Below, piece after piece: positions 15,945-26,544 of a DNA stretch of 64,000 bases (its first letter is position 1; each line of letters opens with the position of its first letter). Origin of the DNA: Nonomuraea harbinensis. GTDB taxonomy: Bacteria > Actinomycetota > Actinomycetes > Streptosporangiales > Streptosporangiaceae. The translations under genes were made by a program, and so were the position numbers. The stretch covers positions 33,015-97,014 of the forward strand of contig NZ_JAHKRN010000035.1 in assembly GCF_019396385.1 (NCBI RefSeq), read 5' to 3'. The notes beneath the pieces were generated by a model. The model had not been told where the DNA came from and ran no database searches. It was given only the letters and a program-made list of their open reading frames with translations.

Positions 15945-18900
15945 TGAAGGTGACCGAGTGGGCCGGGAAGTCGTACGCGAACGAGCGGGAGAAGCCCGTC
16001 ACCCGTTGCTCCACCGGCGCGATCCGGTCCGGGTCGGCGATGGAGTTGACGTCCGAGGGCGAGCCGGTCAGCGAGGTGACCGTGGCCGTCCGCCCGACGC
16101 GCGCCCGGCCGAGGTCGACGGTGCCGCGCACGGCGGTGTCCTGCGCGTTGACGGCCTTGATCACCAGGTCGCCGGACTTCGCGTCCTTCGAGACCACCTG
16201 GTAGAGCGGCTCCACCACGGCGTGGTCGGTGAACGCGTTCACCTTCTGCCCGTCCAGCCAGAGCGTGATCTGCCGGCCGGACACCTCGACCTTCAACCGG
16301 TAGTCGCGCCCGGTCTCGATCGTGGTGGCGGAGGTCGCGATCGACGCCTTGGCGCCGTTGACCGCCTTCTCCACCGCCGACTGGGTGTTGTTCCAGCCGC
16401 CGAGGTTCCACCAGTAGAAGTTTCCGCTGTCGCGGACCCCGAACATCACCAGGAAGCCCTCCGCCCCGCCGATTTTGCGGGCGGTCAGCTCCATCGTGTA
16501 GTTCGACCAGTCCGCCGACCCGGCGGTGGACCGGGCGTCCTCCACGAGCGCCGTCTGCGCGTACGCCCCATCTTGGACGGCCCAGGTGCCGGCGCCGGGC
16601 CGCCACCGGGCGGAGCCCTCGGCGAAGTCGTCCTCCAGCAGGACGGTCCCGTCCGCCGCCGTGACCTTGACGTCGTCGTACTGGACCGAGGTGTTCCAGG
16701 AGCCCAGCCCGACCGCGCCGGAGATGTCCTCGACCGGCCGGTTCGTGCCCTCGAACGTGCTCGGCAGCACGGTGTCGCCGACGTTCGTGGAGAACAGCTT
16801 CTGCACGTGGTAGCTGGGCGACCCGTACGCCTCGTCGTTGTCGAACCAGATGAGGTCCGGCGTCCAGTCCACGTAGTCGACGTTGGCCAGCAGCGGCGCG
16901 TACGCGGCCAGCTCCACCACGTCGGCGTTGCGCTCGATGCCGGTCAGGTAGGACGCCTCGGACAGCGCGTTGAAGAACGTGTTGCCGCGCGAGGCGTACT
17001 CGCCGACGAACACCTTCGGCCCCTCGCGGTCGTAGGAGTCGTAGCGCCGGTTGTTGGTCAGGAACCAGTCGGGGTTGTTGTAGTAGTGCTCGTCGACGAG
17101 GTCGGCCTTCTGGTCGCGGGCGAACTGCCACATCCGGTCGAACCAGGCGCCCTGCGAGGTCTGCCCTGCGTTACTGATGATCTTTATATCCGGATATTTC
17201 GCCTTTATCGCGTTCGCGAACTTCGGGTAGTTGTCGAAGAACTCCGGATAGATCTCCTCGTTGCCCAGCCCGATGTAGTCCAGCCCGAACGGCTTGGGAT
17301 GCCCCAGCTCGGCCCGCTTCTTCCCCCAAGGGGAGGTGACCGGCCCGTTGGCGAACTCGATCAGGTCCAGCGTGTCCTGGACCCAGCGGTCCAGCTTGGC
17401 CGGGTCGGTCAGCGGCCGGTTCTCGCCGCAGCCGTTCACGCCCACCGACAGCACCGGCAGCGCCTCGGCCCCGAGGTCCTCGGCGAACTGGAAGTACTCG
17501 TAGAAGCCGATCCCGTAGCTCTGGTTGTAGCCCCAGAAGTTGAAGTTCGCCGGCCGCTCCTCGACCGGGCCGATCGTCTCCTTCCACTGGTAGATGCGCC
17601 GCCGGTCCTGGTTCTCGCTGTACGGGTCGTACGTGCCGACATTGGTCACGCAGCCGCCCGGGAAGCGCAGGAAGCGCGGCTCCAGGTCGGCGATCAGCCG
17701 GGCCAGGTCCTCCCGCATGCCGTTCGGCCGGTTCTTGAACGTGTCACGCGGGAACAGCGAGACCATGTCGAGATCGGTCCTGCCCTCCGGGGCCAGCAGC
17801 ACGAGCCGGCCGGCGTCGGTGGTGCCGGTCGCCCTGAACGAGGTCTCGTACTTGGTCCAGCCGCCCGCCCGCACCTTGACGGCCGCCTTCCCGTACGCGT
17901 CCGAACCGCTCTCGACGGTCACCGTCACCGTGCCGGGGGTGTCGCGGCGGGCCCAGAACGACAGGTCGTAGCGCTCGCCCCGCTTCAGCGGCAGACCGGT
18001 GTTGAAGCCCGCGTTCAGCACCCCGGCCGGGCCGCCGGTCACCTCCAGGCGCAGGTAGTTGCGGTTGGCCGGGTTGAGCGGCAGCTCGCCGGAGACGGCC
18101 GCGGCGGCGGTGCCGCCGCGCTCGACCTCGCTCCACGCGGTCAGGCCGTGGTAGCTCGGCTCGTCGACCCGGTCGAACTCGAACGAGCGGTTCTGCACCA
18201 GCTCGGCGTAGAGCCCGCCGTCGGCGGCGTGGTTGATGTCCTCGTAAAAGACCCCGTACAGGTCGCGGCCGACCTTCTTGCCCTTCGCCCCGGTGTCGAC
18301 GGTCAGCTCGCCGGTGGTGTAGCCCTCGACGCGGAACTTGCCGGCGCCGGCACCGGCCACGAGTCTGCCTCCGCTGACGGCGAGGTGGCGGTCGCCGGAG
18401 GTGACCGTGACCTTGCCGCCGCCCGCGTCGGTGAGCTGGAAAGCCGATCCGGTGGCGCCCAGGCGGACCCGGCTGCCCGAGACCTCCAGGTACTTCCCGG
18501 TGTCCGCGTCCTTGAGCTGCCCGCCCGGCTCGGCCGTCAGCGCGAGGCTGGTCATCGGAGGTTTCGCCGTCGCCCGCACGGCGCCGGAGGCGTCGGCCGA
18601 CAGGTACGGGTCCTCGCCCGCGTGCCGGAGCGTGAACGTGCCCTCGGGCACGACCGGCTGACCCGGCGCCGCCCTGACCGCGAAGTAGTCGAAGTCGGCC
18701 GCCATCGAGGTGCCGTTCTGCGCGGCCAGCGCGAACAGGCCGACCTGCCTGACGTCGATGTCCGCCGTAACCCTGGAGGCCTCCTTCCAGGCGGCGCCGT
18801 CCCAGGTGGACGAGACGAACTCGGCGCCGGTCCTGGTCAGCTTGACGATCTCGGCGGAGGAGCCCGGCCGGGCCGAGAAGGCCGCGGTGAAGGCCGCGCC

Positions 18901-19329
18901 GACCTCGGTGTCGGTCTCGATCACCTGCCCGCCGGCGGAGCCCACGTGGGCCAGCCCGGTCCGCACGTAGTTGTCCCAGTCCTGCCAGGCCAGGATGCCG
19001 GCGCTCTGGAAGTCGAGCGCGACCGGCGCGCGGACGCTCGTGACCACCTCGAAGTCGCCGGCGGGGATGTCCATGAGGAAGAGGTTCCTGGCCGTGTTCG
19101 TGCCCTGGTAGGTGTCGCCGGGCAGGGCGTGCACGCGCAGCGAGCCGGGCTGCTCGGTGAGCGACCACCGGCTGTCGTCGCGGGAAAGCACGGTCCAGTC
19201 GGGGCCGAGCGCGCCGGCGTCGAACTGGTCGACGGCCGCGCCGTCCGGGACCGGTTCCGCCGCCCGCGCGTGCGCCGGCGCGGTGAGCAGCCCCGCCACG
19301 AGCATGACGGCCAAGGCGAGTCGGGTCAC
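15922..19329 (-). CDS. Secreted modular GH51 alpha-L-arabinofuranosidase
   Basis: This 1135-residue enzyme has a Sec signal peptide (cleavage after about residue 23). Domains in order are a beta-sandwich resembling DUF1349 (30-220), a beta-trefoil-like stretch (225-340), the GH51 N-terminal segment (YGVFYEDINHAADGGLYAEL), a CBM4-like jelly roll (400-520), a TIM barrel (530-830), a 3-keto-disaccharide-hydrolase/DUF1080-like sandwich (885-1050) and the GH51 C-terminal strands. The acid/base Glu is in GLGNEEIYPEFF (about 691) and the nucleophile Glu in VFVGEYASRG (about 775). It releases L-arabinose from arabinan or arabinoxylan outside the cell. The GTG start follows AAGGAG. Two arabinose-regulon operators lie just upstream. 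Confidence 0.93.
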   Translation of the reverse strand: MTRLALAVMLVAGLLTAPAHARAAEPVPDGAAVDQFDAGALGPDWTVLSRDDSRWSLTEQPGSLRVHALPGDTYQGTNTARNLFLMDIPAGDFEVVTSVRAPVALDFQSAGILAWQDWDNYVRTGLAHVGSAGGQVIETDTEVGAAFTAAFSARPGSSAEIVKLTRTGAEFVSSTWDGAAWKEASRVTADIDVRQVGLFALAAQNGTSMAADFDYFAVRAAPGQPVVPEGTFTLRHAGEDPYLSADASGAVRATAKPPMTSLALTAEPGGQLKDADTGKYLEVSGSRVRLGATGSAFQLTDAGGGKVTVTSGDRHLAVSGGRLVAGAGAGKFRVEGYTTGELTVDTGAKGKKVGRDLYGVFYEDINHAADGGLYAELVQNRSFEFDRVDEPSYHGLTAWSEVERGGTAAAAVSGELPLNPANRNYLRLEVTGGPAGVLNAGFNTGLPLKRGERYDLSFWARRDTPGTVTVTVESGSDAYGKAAVKVRAGGWTKYETSFRATGTTDAGRLVLLAPEGRTDLDMVSLFPRDTFKNRPNGMREDLARLIADLEPRFLRFPGGCVTNVGTYDPYSENQDRRRIYQWKETIGPVEERPANFNFWGYNQSYGIGFYEYFQFAEDLGAEALPVLSVGVNGCGENRPLTDPAKLDRWVQDTLDLIEFANGPVTSPWGKKRAELGHPKPFGLDYIGLGNEEIYPEFFDNYPKFANAIKAKYPDIKIISNAGQTSQGAWFDRMWQFARDQKADLVDEHYYNNPDWFLTNNRRYDSYDREGPKVFVGEYASRGNTFFNALSEASYLTGIERNADVVELAAYAPLLANVDYVDWTPDLIWFDNDEAYGSPSYHVQKLFSTNVGDTVLPSTFEGTNRPVEDISGAVGLGSWNTSVQYDDVKVTAADGTVLLEDDFAEGSARWRPGAGTWAVQDGAYAQTALVEDARSTAGSADWSNYTMELTARKIGGAEGFLVMFGVRDSGNFYWWNLGGWNNTQSAVEKAVNGAKASIATSATTIETGRDYRLKVEVSGRQITLWLDGQKVNAFTDHAVVEPLYQVVSKDAKSGDLVIKAVNAQDTAVRGTVDLGRARVGRTATVTSLTGSPSDVNSIADPDRIAPVEQRVTGFSRSFAYDFPAHSVTFIRLSGDR

Positions 19330-19353
19330 ATGGAGCTCCTTGGGGGGTGAGAT

Positions 19354-19369
19354 TTGTTAACGCTAACAA
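19354..19369. promoter_or_regulatory. Arabinose-regulon LacI operator A (GH51)
   Basis: TTGTTAACGCTAACAA is an almost perfect palindrome around a central CG, about 25 bp upstream of the GH51 start codon. It is the best match to the motif repeated across the arabinose genes. Confidence 0.82.
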
Positions 19370-19373
19370 CCAA

Positions 19374-19389
19374 GGTTTAGCGTTAACAA
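19374..19389. promoter_or_regulatory. Arabinose-regulon LacI operator B (GH51)
   Basis: GGTTTAGCGTTAACAA shares one strong half-site with the motif. Its centre lies exactly 20 bp from operator A, about two helical turns, so two dimers could bind on the same face. Confidence 0.65.
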
Positions 19390-19484
19390 TAAGCAACAGC
19401 GCTTAGTTAAGGGCGCGTCCGGCGACCCGTCAAGAGTCCGCCGCGTAACGCGACCGTAATCGAAACGGTCCTTGACGGACCGGC

Positions 19485-19500
19485 TTGTTAACGTTCACAG
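19485..19500. promoter_or_regulatory. Arabinose-regulon LacI operator C (first twin LacI)
   Basis: TTGTTAACGTTCACAG lies 28 bp before the GTG of the LacI gene at 19529, just after a TTGACG element. It fits autoregulation. Confidence 0.75.
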
Positions 19501-19528
19501 TCGTCCCAAGCCCGAAAGGAGCACGGCC

Positions 19529-20545
19529 GTGGGAGTTGACCGAGGACGCCGCCCGCCGGTGATGGCGGACGTGGCCAAGGAGGCCGGCGTCTCCCACCAG
19601 ACGGTCTCGCGCGTCCTCAACGACCATCCCAACGTGCGCACCGAGACCCGGACCCGGGTGCTGGAGGCGATCGACAAGCTGGGCTACCGCCGCAACCTCG
19701 TCGCCCGCGCGCTGGTCACCAAGCACTCCAGGACCTTGGGCGTGGTGAGCTTCGACACCACGCTCTACGGGCCGGCCAGCACGGTGTACGGCATCGAGCA
19801 GGCGGCCAGGGCGGCCGGTTACTTCATCAGCATCGTCAGCCTCAAGTCCATCGACAAGACCGGCGTCCGCGACGCCCTCGACTACCTGGCCGACCAGGGC
19901 GTCGACGGCATCGTGGTGGTCGCGCCGCAGCGGTCGGCCGCCCAGGCGCTGGCCGACCTGCCGCTCGACATCCCGGTGGTCGCGGTCGAGGGCGGCGAGG
20001 CCGGCGAGGTGCCGGTCGTCTGCGTGGACCAGGTCGAGGGCGGCAGGCTCGCCACCCAGCACCTGCTGGACCTGGGCCACGAGACCGTCTGGCACGTGCG
20101 CGGGCCGGGCGACTGGCTGGAGGCCGAGGGACGGGTCGCCGGCTGGCGGTCCGCGCTCGAACGGGCCGGCCGGGAGGCGCCCGAGCCGCTGGCCGGTGAC
20201 TGGAGTCCGCGCTCCGGCTACGAGGCCGGGCGCAGCCTGGCCAGCATGGCCGGCGTCACGGCGGTCTTCGTGGCCAACGACCAGATGGCGCTGGGCGTGC
20301 TGCGGGCCTTCACGGAGAAGGGGGTGAGAGTGCCCGGCCAGGTGAGCGTCGTCGGCTTCGACGACATCCCCGAGTCGGCGTTCTTCTCGCCCCCGCTCAC
20401 CACCATCAGGCAGGATTTCGGCGCGGTCGGGCGGCACAGCATCGGGGTGCTGCTGCGGCAGATCGAGGCCGGCGGACCGCAGGCAAGCGGGCGGCTCGTC
20501 GTCCCTCCCATGTTCGTCCCCCGCGTCAGCACGGCCGGGCGCTGA
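19529..20545 (+). CDS. LacI-family regulator, arabinose twin 1
   Basis: The 338-residue repressor has the HTH VMADVAKEAGVSHQTVSRVL (residues 10-29) and a sugar-sensing domain ending with SVVGFDDIPESAFFSPPLTT. I chose the GTG at 19529 because AAAGGAG sits 7 nt upstream and the HTH begins right after it. It is very similar along its whole length to the LacI at 29408, including almost every HTH residue, so both should read the same operators. It stands between the GH51 gene and the YtfQ-type transporter. The operator at 19485 in its own promoter suggests autoregulation, and L-arabinose or a relative is the likely effector. Confidence 0.92.
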   Translation: MGVDRGRRPPVMADVAKEAGVSHQTVSRVLNDHPNVRTETRTRVLEAIDKLGYRRNLVARALVTKHSRTLGVVSFDTTLYGPASTVYGIEQAARAAGYFISIVSLKSIDKTGVRDALDYLADQGVDGIVVVAPQRSAAQALADLPLDIPVVAVEGGEAGEVPVVCVDQVEGGRLATQHLLDLGHETVWHVRGPGDWLEAEGRVAGWRSALERAGREAPEPLAGDWSPRSGYEAGRSLASMAGVTAVFVANDQMALGVLRAFTEKGVRVPGQVSVVGFDDIPESAFFSPPLTTIRQDFGAVGRHSIGVLLRQIEAGGPQASGRLVVPPMFVPRVSTAGR

Positions 20546-20582
20546 GCCCGGCCACTTGCAGGACGGCGCTCGCACGCCCCAG

Positions 20583-20598
20583 GTGTTAGCGCTCACAA
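20583..20598. promoter_or_regulatory. Arabinose-regulon LacI operator D (ytfQ)
   Basis: GTGTTAGCGCTCACAA lies 21 bp upstream of the ytfQ-like start codon, in the 74-bp gap after the LacI gene. Confidence 0.78.
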
Positions 20599-20619
20599 CT
20601 CAGAAAGGACACCCCCCAC

Positions 20620-21609
20620 GTGTTGAAGAGGATCTCGATGCTGGTCGTCGCCGGGCTCGCCGCGGCGACCCTGGCGGGATGCGGCTCCGAAAGCGGCGGC
20701 GGCTCCGAAGCGGGAGGAGGCGGCGGCGACGACGCGATCGTCATGGGCTTCTCCCAGGTCGGCGCGGAGAGCGGCTGGCGGACCGCGAACACCAAGTCCG
20801 TCCAGGACTCGGCCAAGGAAGCCGGCATCACGCTCAAGTTCTCCGACGCCCAGCAGAAGCAGGAGAACCAGATCAAGGCGATCCGCTCCTACATCCAGCA
20901 GAAGGTGGACGTCATCGCCTTCTCGCCGGTCGTCGAGTCCGGCTGGGACACCGTGCTCAAGGAGGCCCAGGGCGCCAACATCCCGGTCATCCTGACCGAC
21001 CGGGCCGTCGACTCGGCGGACACCTCCCTGTACAAGACCTTCCTCGGCTCCGACTTCGTCGAGGAGGGCAAGAAGGCCGGCCAGTGGCTGGTGGAGGAGT
21101 ACAAGGACGCCTCCGACACCGTCAACATCGTCGAGCTGCAGGGCACGACCGGCTCGGCCCCGGCCAACGACCGCAAGTCGGGCTTCGCCGAGGTCATCGG
21201 CGCCGACCCCAAGTTCAAGATCATCGCTTCGCAGACCGGCGACTTCACCAGGGCCAAGGGCAAGGAGGTCATGGAGGCCTTCCTGAAGGCGCATCCGGAC
21301 ATCGACGTGCTCTACGCGCACAATGACGACATGGGCCTGGGTGCGATCGAGGCGATCGAGGGCGCGGGCAAGGTGCCCGGCAAGGACATCAAGATCATCA
21401 CGGTCGACGCCGTCAAGGACGGGATGCAGGCGCTCGCCGACGGGAAGATCAACTACATCGTGGAGTGCTCGCCGCTGCTCGGCCCGCAGCTGATGGACCT
21501 GGCCAAGAAGGTCGTCGCCGGCGAGAGCGTACCCGCCCGCGTGGTGACGGAGGAGACCACCTTCACCCAGGAGCAGGCCAAGGAGGCCCTGCCCAGCCGG
21601 CAGTACTGA
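20620..21609 (+). CDS. ytfQ: YtfQ-like furanose-binding lipoprotein
   Basis: The 329-residue lipoprotein (lipobox LAGC, Cys at about residue 21, then a Gly/Ser linker) closely follows E. coli YtfQ, the galactofuranose-binding protein: GFSQVGAESGWRTANTKS, DAQQKQENQIKAIRSYI, VELQGTTGSAPANDRKSGFA, QTGDFTRAKGKEVMEAF and YAHNDDMGLGAIEAI. It captures a monosaccharide outside the membrane. In this arabinan locus the ligand is most likely L-arabinose, perhaps in furanose form. GTG at 20620 has AAAGGA 10 nt upstream. A 13-bp perfect hairpin follows the stop, before the ATPase gene. Confidence 0.9.
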   Translation: MLKRISMLVVAGLAAATLAGCGSESGGGSEAGGGGGDDAIVMGFSQVGAESGWRTANTKSVQDSAKEAGITLKFSDAQQKQENQIKAIRSYIQQKVDVIAFSPVVESGWDTVLKEAQGANIPVILTDRAVDSADTSLYKTFLGSDFVEEGKKAGQWLVEEYKDASDTVNIVELQGTTGSAPANDRKSGFAEVIGADPKFKIIASQTGDFTRAKGKEVMEAFLKAHPDIDVLYAHNDDMGLGAIEAIEGAGKVPGKDIKIITVDAVKDGMQALADGKINYIVECSPLLGPQLMDLAKKVVAGESVPARVVTEETTFTQEQAKEALPSRQY

Positions 21610-21617
21610 TCGCTGAC

Positions 21618-21647
21618 GACCGGGCCGGCCGCGTGGCCGGCCCGGTC
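21618..21647 (+). promoter_or_regulatory. Intercistronic hairpin after ytfQ
   Basis: The arms GACCGGGCCGGCC and GGCCGGCCCGGTC form a perfect 13-bp stem with a GCGT loop and no U-tract. Its place between binding-protein and ATPase genes fits a 3'-end mRNA stabiliser or partial terminator that keeps binding protein in excess. Confidence 0.75.
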
Positions 21648-21667
21648 GGGAAGGGAGGGGGCGCCGG

Positions 21668-23172
<1,505 letters not shown>

Positions 23173-23173
<1 letters not shown>

Positions 23174-24186
23174 TGCGCCGTCTGCTCTGGCCGATCCTGG
23201 TCCTGGCCGCGCTGTTACTGGTCAACCTGATCTTCACGCCGGGCTTCTTCTCCATCCAGCTCCGCGAGGGCCACCTGTACGGGAGCCTCATCGACATCCT
23301 GCGGTTCGGCGCGCCGCTGATCCTGGTGTCGCTGGGCATGACGCTGGTCATCGCGACCGGCGGCATCGACCTGTCGGTCGGCTCGATCGTGGCCATCTCG
23401 GGGGCGCTCGCCTGCCTGCAGATCAGCCAGGACCAGGGCCTGTTCGCGGCCGTGGCGCTGGCACTCGGCCTGTGCACGCTGCTCGGCGCCTGGAACGGGT
23501 TCCTGGTCGCGGCGGTCGGCATCCAGCCGATCATCGCCACCCTGATCCTCATGGTGGCCGGGCGCGGCCTGGCCCAGCTCATCACCGACGGGCAGATCAT
23601 CACCGTCAACGACCCCGCCTTCAAGCTCATCGGCGGCGGCTACCTGCTGACGGTGCCGTTCGGGATCCTCATCGTGATCGCCGTGCTGGCGATCACCGTG
23701 TTCCTCACCCGGCGGCTGGCCCTCGGCATGCTCATCGAGTCGGTCGGCGGCAACGCGGAGGCGAGCAGGCTGGCCGGCATCAGGGCGCGCGGGATCATCG
23801 TCATGGTGTACGCGTTCGCCGCCCTGTGCGCTGGCGTGGCCGGCCTCATGATCAGCTCGAACGTGTCCAGCGCCGACGGCAACAACGCCGGCCTGTGGAT
23901 CGAGCTGGACGCCATCCTGGCCGTGGTGATCGGCGGCACGTCGCTGGCCGGCGGCCGGTTCTCGCTCGGCGGCACGGTGATCGGCGCGCTGATCATCCAG
24001 ACGCTGACCACCACGATCTACTCCATCGGCGTGCCGCCGGAGACCACGCTGCTGTTCAAGGCGCTCGTGGTGACCGCGGTCTGCCTGATCCAGTCGCAGG
24101 CCTTCCGCGACAAGGTGTTCCACCGGCGCGGCCGGGCCGCTCCACCCCGCCCCGTGACCGAGGAGAAAGTACGGGTGAGCACATGA
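23173..24186 (+). CDS. ytfT: YtfT-like sugar ABC permease
   Basis: The 337-residue CUT2 permease has eight to ten hydrophobic segments and the family signatures MTLVIATGGIDLSVGS and VVIGGTSLAGGRFSLGGT. Its ATG overlaps the ATPase stop, and its own stop overlaps the next permease start, so the genes are tightly coupled. It forms a heterodimeric channel with the YjfF-like protein. In E. coli this heterodimer handles galactofuranose; here L-arabinofuranose is the suggested cargo. Confidence 0.92.
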
Positions 24187-25169
24187 CGACGCTCAGCCTC
24201 GGCGGGGGCAGGACGATCCCCGCCAAGTACGTGCCGGTGCTGGTGACGGCCTGCCTGTTCGTCGCCATGTTCGTGGCGGGCGGCATCCGCTACGAGGGGT
24301 TCGCCACCGGGCAGATCGTGCTGAACGTCTTCATCGACAACGCCTTCCTGCTGATCGTGGCGGTCGGGATGACGTTCGTGATCCTCACCGGCGGCATCGA
24401 CCTGTCGGTGGGCTCGGTGGTGGCGCTGTCGACGATGATCGCGGCGAGCCTGATGACCGGGCCGGGCTGGCCGCCGTACGTGGTGGTGCCGCTGGTGCTG
24501 CTCGTCGGCTCGGCCCTGGGACTGGTGATGGGCTACCTGATCCACGCCTTCGACATCCAGCCGTTCATCGTCACGCTGGCCGGGATGTTCCTGGCCAGAG
24601 GGCTCTGCTACACGATCGGCACCGAGTCCATCCCGATCACCGACCCCACGTTCACCGCGTTCGCGCAGACCAGGATCGACCTAATCGCCGACATGTGGAT
24701 CTCGCCGAGTGTGATCATCGCGGCGGTGGTGGTGCTGGTGGCCGCGTACGTGCTGCACTACACGCGGCTGGGCCGGGCGGTCTACGCCACCGGCGGCAGC
24801 GAGCAGTCGGCGCTGCTCATGGGCCTGCCCGTGGGCCGTACGAAGGTGGCGGTCTACACGATCTCCGGCTTCTGCTCGGCGCTCGGCGGCGTGGTGCTGT
24901 CGTTCTACATGCTCTCCGGGTACGGGCTGCACGCGGTCGGCATGGAACTGGACGCGATCGCGGCGGTGGTCATCGGCGGCACCCTGCTCACGGGCGGAAC
25001 CGGTTTCCTTCTGGGCACCGTGCTGGGTGTGCTGGTGCTCGGCCTCATCCAGACCGTCCTCAGCTTCGAGGGCACGCTGAGCTCCTGGTGGACCAAGATC
25101 GTCATCGGCATGCTGCTGTTCGCCTTCATCCTGCTGCAGCGGTTGTTCTCGGCCAGAACACGGTCCTGA
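24183..25169 (+). CDS. yjfF: YjfF-like sugar ABC permease
   Basis: The 328-residue CUT2 permease carries VGMTFVILTGGIDLSVGS and VVIGGTLLTGGTGFLLGT. It resembles E. coli YjfF, the second channel subunit of the YtfQRT-YjfF system. The ATG at 24183 overlaps the ytfT stop by 4 bp. It closes the first transporter operon; a 197-bp regulatory gap with two strong operator sites follows. Confidence 0.92.
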   Translation: MTTLSLGGGRTIPAKYVPVLVTACLFVAMFVAGGIRYEGFATGQIVLNVFIDNAFLLIVAVGMTFVILTGGIDLSVGSVVALSTMIAASLMTGPGWPPYVVVPLVLLVGSALGLVMGYLIHAFDIQPFIVTLAGMFLARGLCYTIGTESIPITDPTFTAFAQTRIDLIADMWISPSVIIAAVVVLVAAYVLHYTRLGRAVYATGGSEQSALLMGLPVGRTKVAVYTISGFCSALGGVVLSFYMLSGYGLHAVGMELDAIAAVVIGGTLLTGGTGFLLGTVLGVLVLGLIQTVLSFEGTLSSWWTKIVIGMLLFAFILLQRLFSARTRS

Positions 25170-25185
25170 CCTGCGAGGAGCGTGC

Positions 25186-25201
25186 ATGTGAACGTTACCA
25201 G
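25186..25201. promoter_or_regulatory. Arabinose-regulon LacI operator E (chvE)
   Basis: ATGTGAACGTTACCAG is an imperfect copy of the motif, 45 bp upstream of the centre of operator G. It could serve as an auxiliary looping site. Confidence 0.55.
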
Positions 25202-25218
25202 GAGGTTACGCTCAGATG

Positions 25219-25247
25219 TTGACACCATGGTTGTTAGCGATAACAAT
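25219..25247 (+). promoter_or_regulatory. Promoter of the ChvE/GguAB operon
   Basis: TTGACA at 25219-25224 is followed after 16 nt by TAACAA (25241-25246). The operator at 25231-25246 covers the -10 box, a classic arrangement for steric repression. The leader to the chvE start is about 110 nt. Confidence 0.65.
25231..25246. promoter_or_regulatory. Arabinose-regulon LacI operator G (chvE)
   Basis: TTGTTAGCGATAACAA is a near-perfect palindrome lying across the spacer and -10 box of the chvE promoter. Confidence 0.82.
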
Positions 25248-25366
25248 CCTGGTCAACGGATGCGAGTTTTGTTCTGGTTCATCCCCCCTTGTGGTGAACC
25301 GTTTCGTTCATAGGCAGCCTTGGCTACTCGCGCTGCCGTGATCTTTCAAGCGAGGAGACACACACG

Positions 25367-26485
25367 ATGAGGTTGGGACGGATCGGGGGCGTGGTCACCG
25401 CGATCGCGCTCGCCGCCACCATGACGGCCTGCGGCTCCAGCCAGAAGACCGTCGACGCCGAGGCGTCCTCCGGCGCGGCCGACGGCAACGCCGGCGCGCT
25501 GGTCGGCGTCACCATGCCGACCAAGTCGTCGGAGCGGTGGATCCACGACGGCGACAACGTCAAGAAGCAGCTTGAGGCGCTCGGCTACCAGGTCGACCTG
25601 CAGTACGCCGAGAACGACATCCCCACCCAGGCGAACCAGATCGAGAACCAGATCACCAAGGGCGCCAAGCTCCTGATCGTGGCCTCGATCGACGGCACGG
25701 CGCTCACCTCCCAGCTCCAGCAGGCGGCGGACAACAGCATCCCGGTCATCGCCTACGACCGGCTGATCCGTAACAGCCCGAACGTCGACTACTACGCCAC
25801 CTTCGACAACTTCAAGGTCGGCGTCCAGCAGGCCACCTCCCTGCTCCAGGGCCTCGGCGTGGACAAGGGCGAGAAGGGCCCGTTCAACGTCGAGCTGTTC
25901 GGCGGCTCGCCCGACGACAACAACGCCACGTTCTTCTGGAACGGCGCCATGTCGATCCTCCAGCCGAAGATCGACGACGGCACGCTCGTGGTGAAGAGCG
26001 GCCAGACGGACTTCAAGACCGCCGCGATCCTCCGCTGGGACCCGGCCACCGCGCAGCGGCGCATGGAGGACATCCTCACCAAGACCTACACCGGCGACAC
26101 CAAGGTCGACGGCGTGCTCTCCCCGTACGACGGACTGTCCATCGGCATCCTGTCGGCGCTCAAGAGCAGCGGCTACGGCACCAGCGGCCAGCCCTACCCG
26201 GTCGTGACCGGCCAGGACGCCGAGCTCGCCTCGGTCAAGTCGATCATCGCCGACGAGCAGTACTCGACGATCTTCAAGGACACCCGCAAGCTCGCCGAGA
26301 CCACGGTCAAGATGGCCGACGCCGTGCTCAAGGGCCAGAAGCCCGAGGTGAACAACGAGAAGGACTACGACAACGGCAACAAGGTCGTTCCCTCGTACCT
26401 GCTCGACCCGGTGATCGTCGACAAGACCAACTACGAAGAGATCATCATCGGCGGCGACTACTACACCGAGGACCAGCTCAAGTAG
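25367..26485 (+). CDS. chvE: ChvE-like multiple-sugar-binding lipoprotein
   Basis: The 372-residue lipoprotein (lipobox MTAC, Cys near residue 23) follows the ChvE/XylF-type binding protein family: VGVTMPTKSSERWIHDGDNV at the start of the fold, AENDIPTQANQIENQI, FGGSPDDNNATFFWNGAMS and VLSPYDGLSIGILSAL. ChvE homologues bind pyranose forms of L-arabinose, xylose and galactose. Here it should deliver L-arabinose to the GguA/GguB-type transporter encoded next. GAGGAG precedes the ATG, and a LacI operator overlaps the promoter. A strong hairpin lies between its stop and the ATPase gene. Confidence 0.9.
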   Translation: MRLGRIGGVVTAIALAATMTACGSSQKTVDAEASSGAADGNAGALVGVTMPTKSSERWIHDGDNVKKQLEALGYQVDLQYAENDIPTQANQIENQITKGAKLLIVASIDGTALTSQLQQAADNSIPVIAYDRLIRNSPNVDYYATFDNFKVGVQQATSLLQGLGVDKGEKGPFNVELFGGSPDDNNATFFWNGAMSILQPKIDDGTLVVKSGQTDFKTAAILRWDPATAQRRMEDILTKTYTGDTKVDGVLSPYDGLSIGILSALKSSGYGTSGQPYPVVTGQDAELASVKSIIADEQYSTIFKDTRKLAETTVKMADAVLKGQKPEVNNEKDYDNGNKVVPSYLLDPVIVDKTNYEEIIIGGDYYTEDQLK

Positions 26486-26493
26486 GCGCCGGT

Positions 26494-26522
26494 GCTCCGG
26501 GGGACGGCCCGTCCCCTGGAGC
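26494..26522 (+). promoter_or_regulatory. Intercistronic hairpin after chvE
   Basis: The outer pair GCTCC/GGAGC encloses an inner pair GGGGACGG/CCGTCCCC, giving a long stem without a U-tract. It occupies the same place as the hairpin after ytfQ, which supports a shared role in keeping binding-protein mRNA abundant. Confidence 0.65.
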
Positions 26523-26544
26523 CCCTGACCGAGGGGCTTCGACC

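Noticed and set aside
15958..19350. A 1130-codon open frame on the strand opposite the GH51 gene
   Set aside because: It mirrors the GH51 gene, is full of Arg, Gly, Val and His from GC-rich third positions, and has no recognisable motif.
19393..19408. A possible third LacI site upstream of GH51 (CAACAGCGCTTAGTT region)
   Set aside because: It matches the motif at too few positions beyond the central GCGC to be counted.
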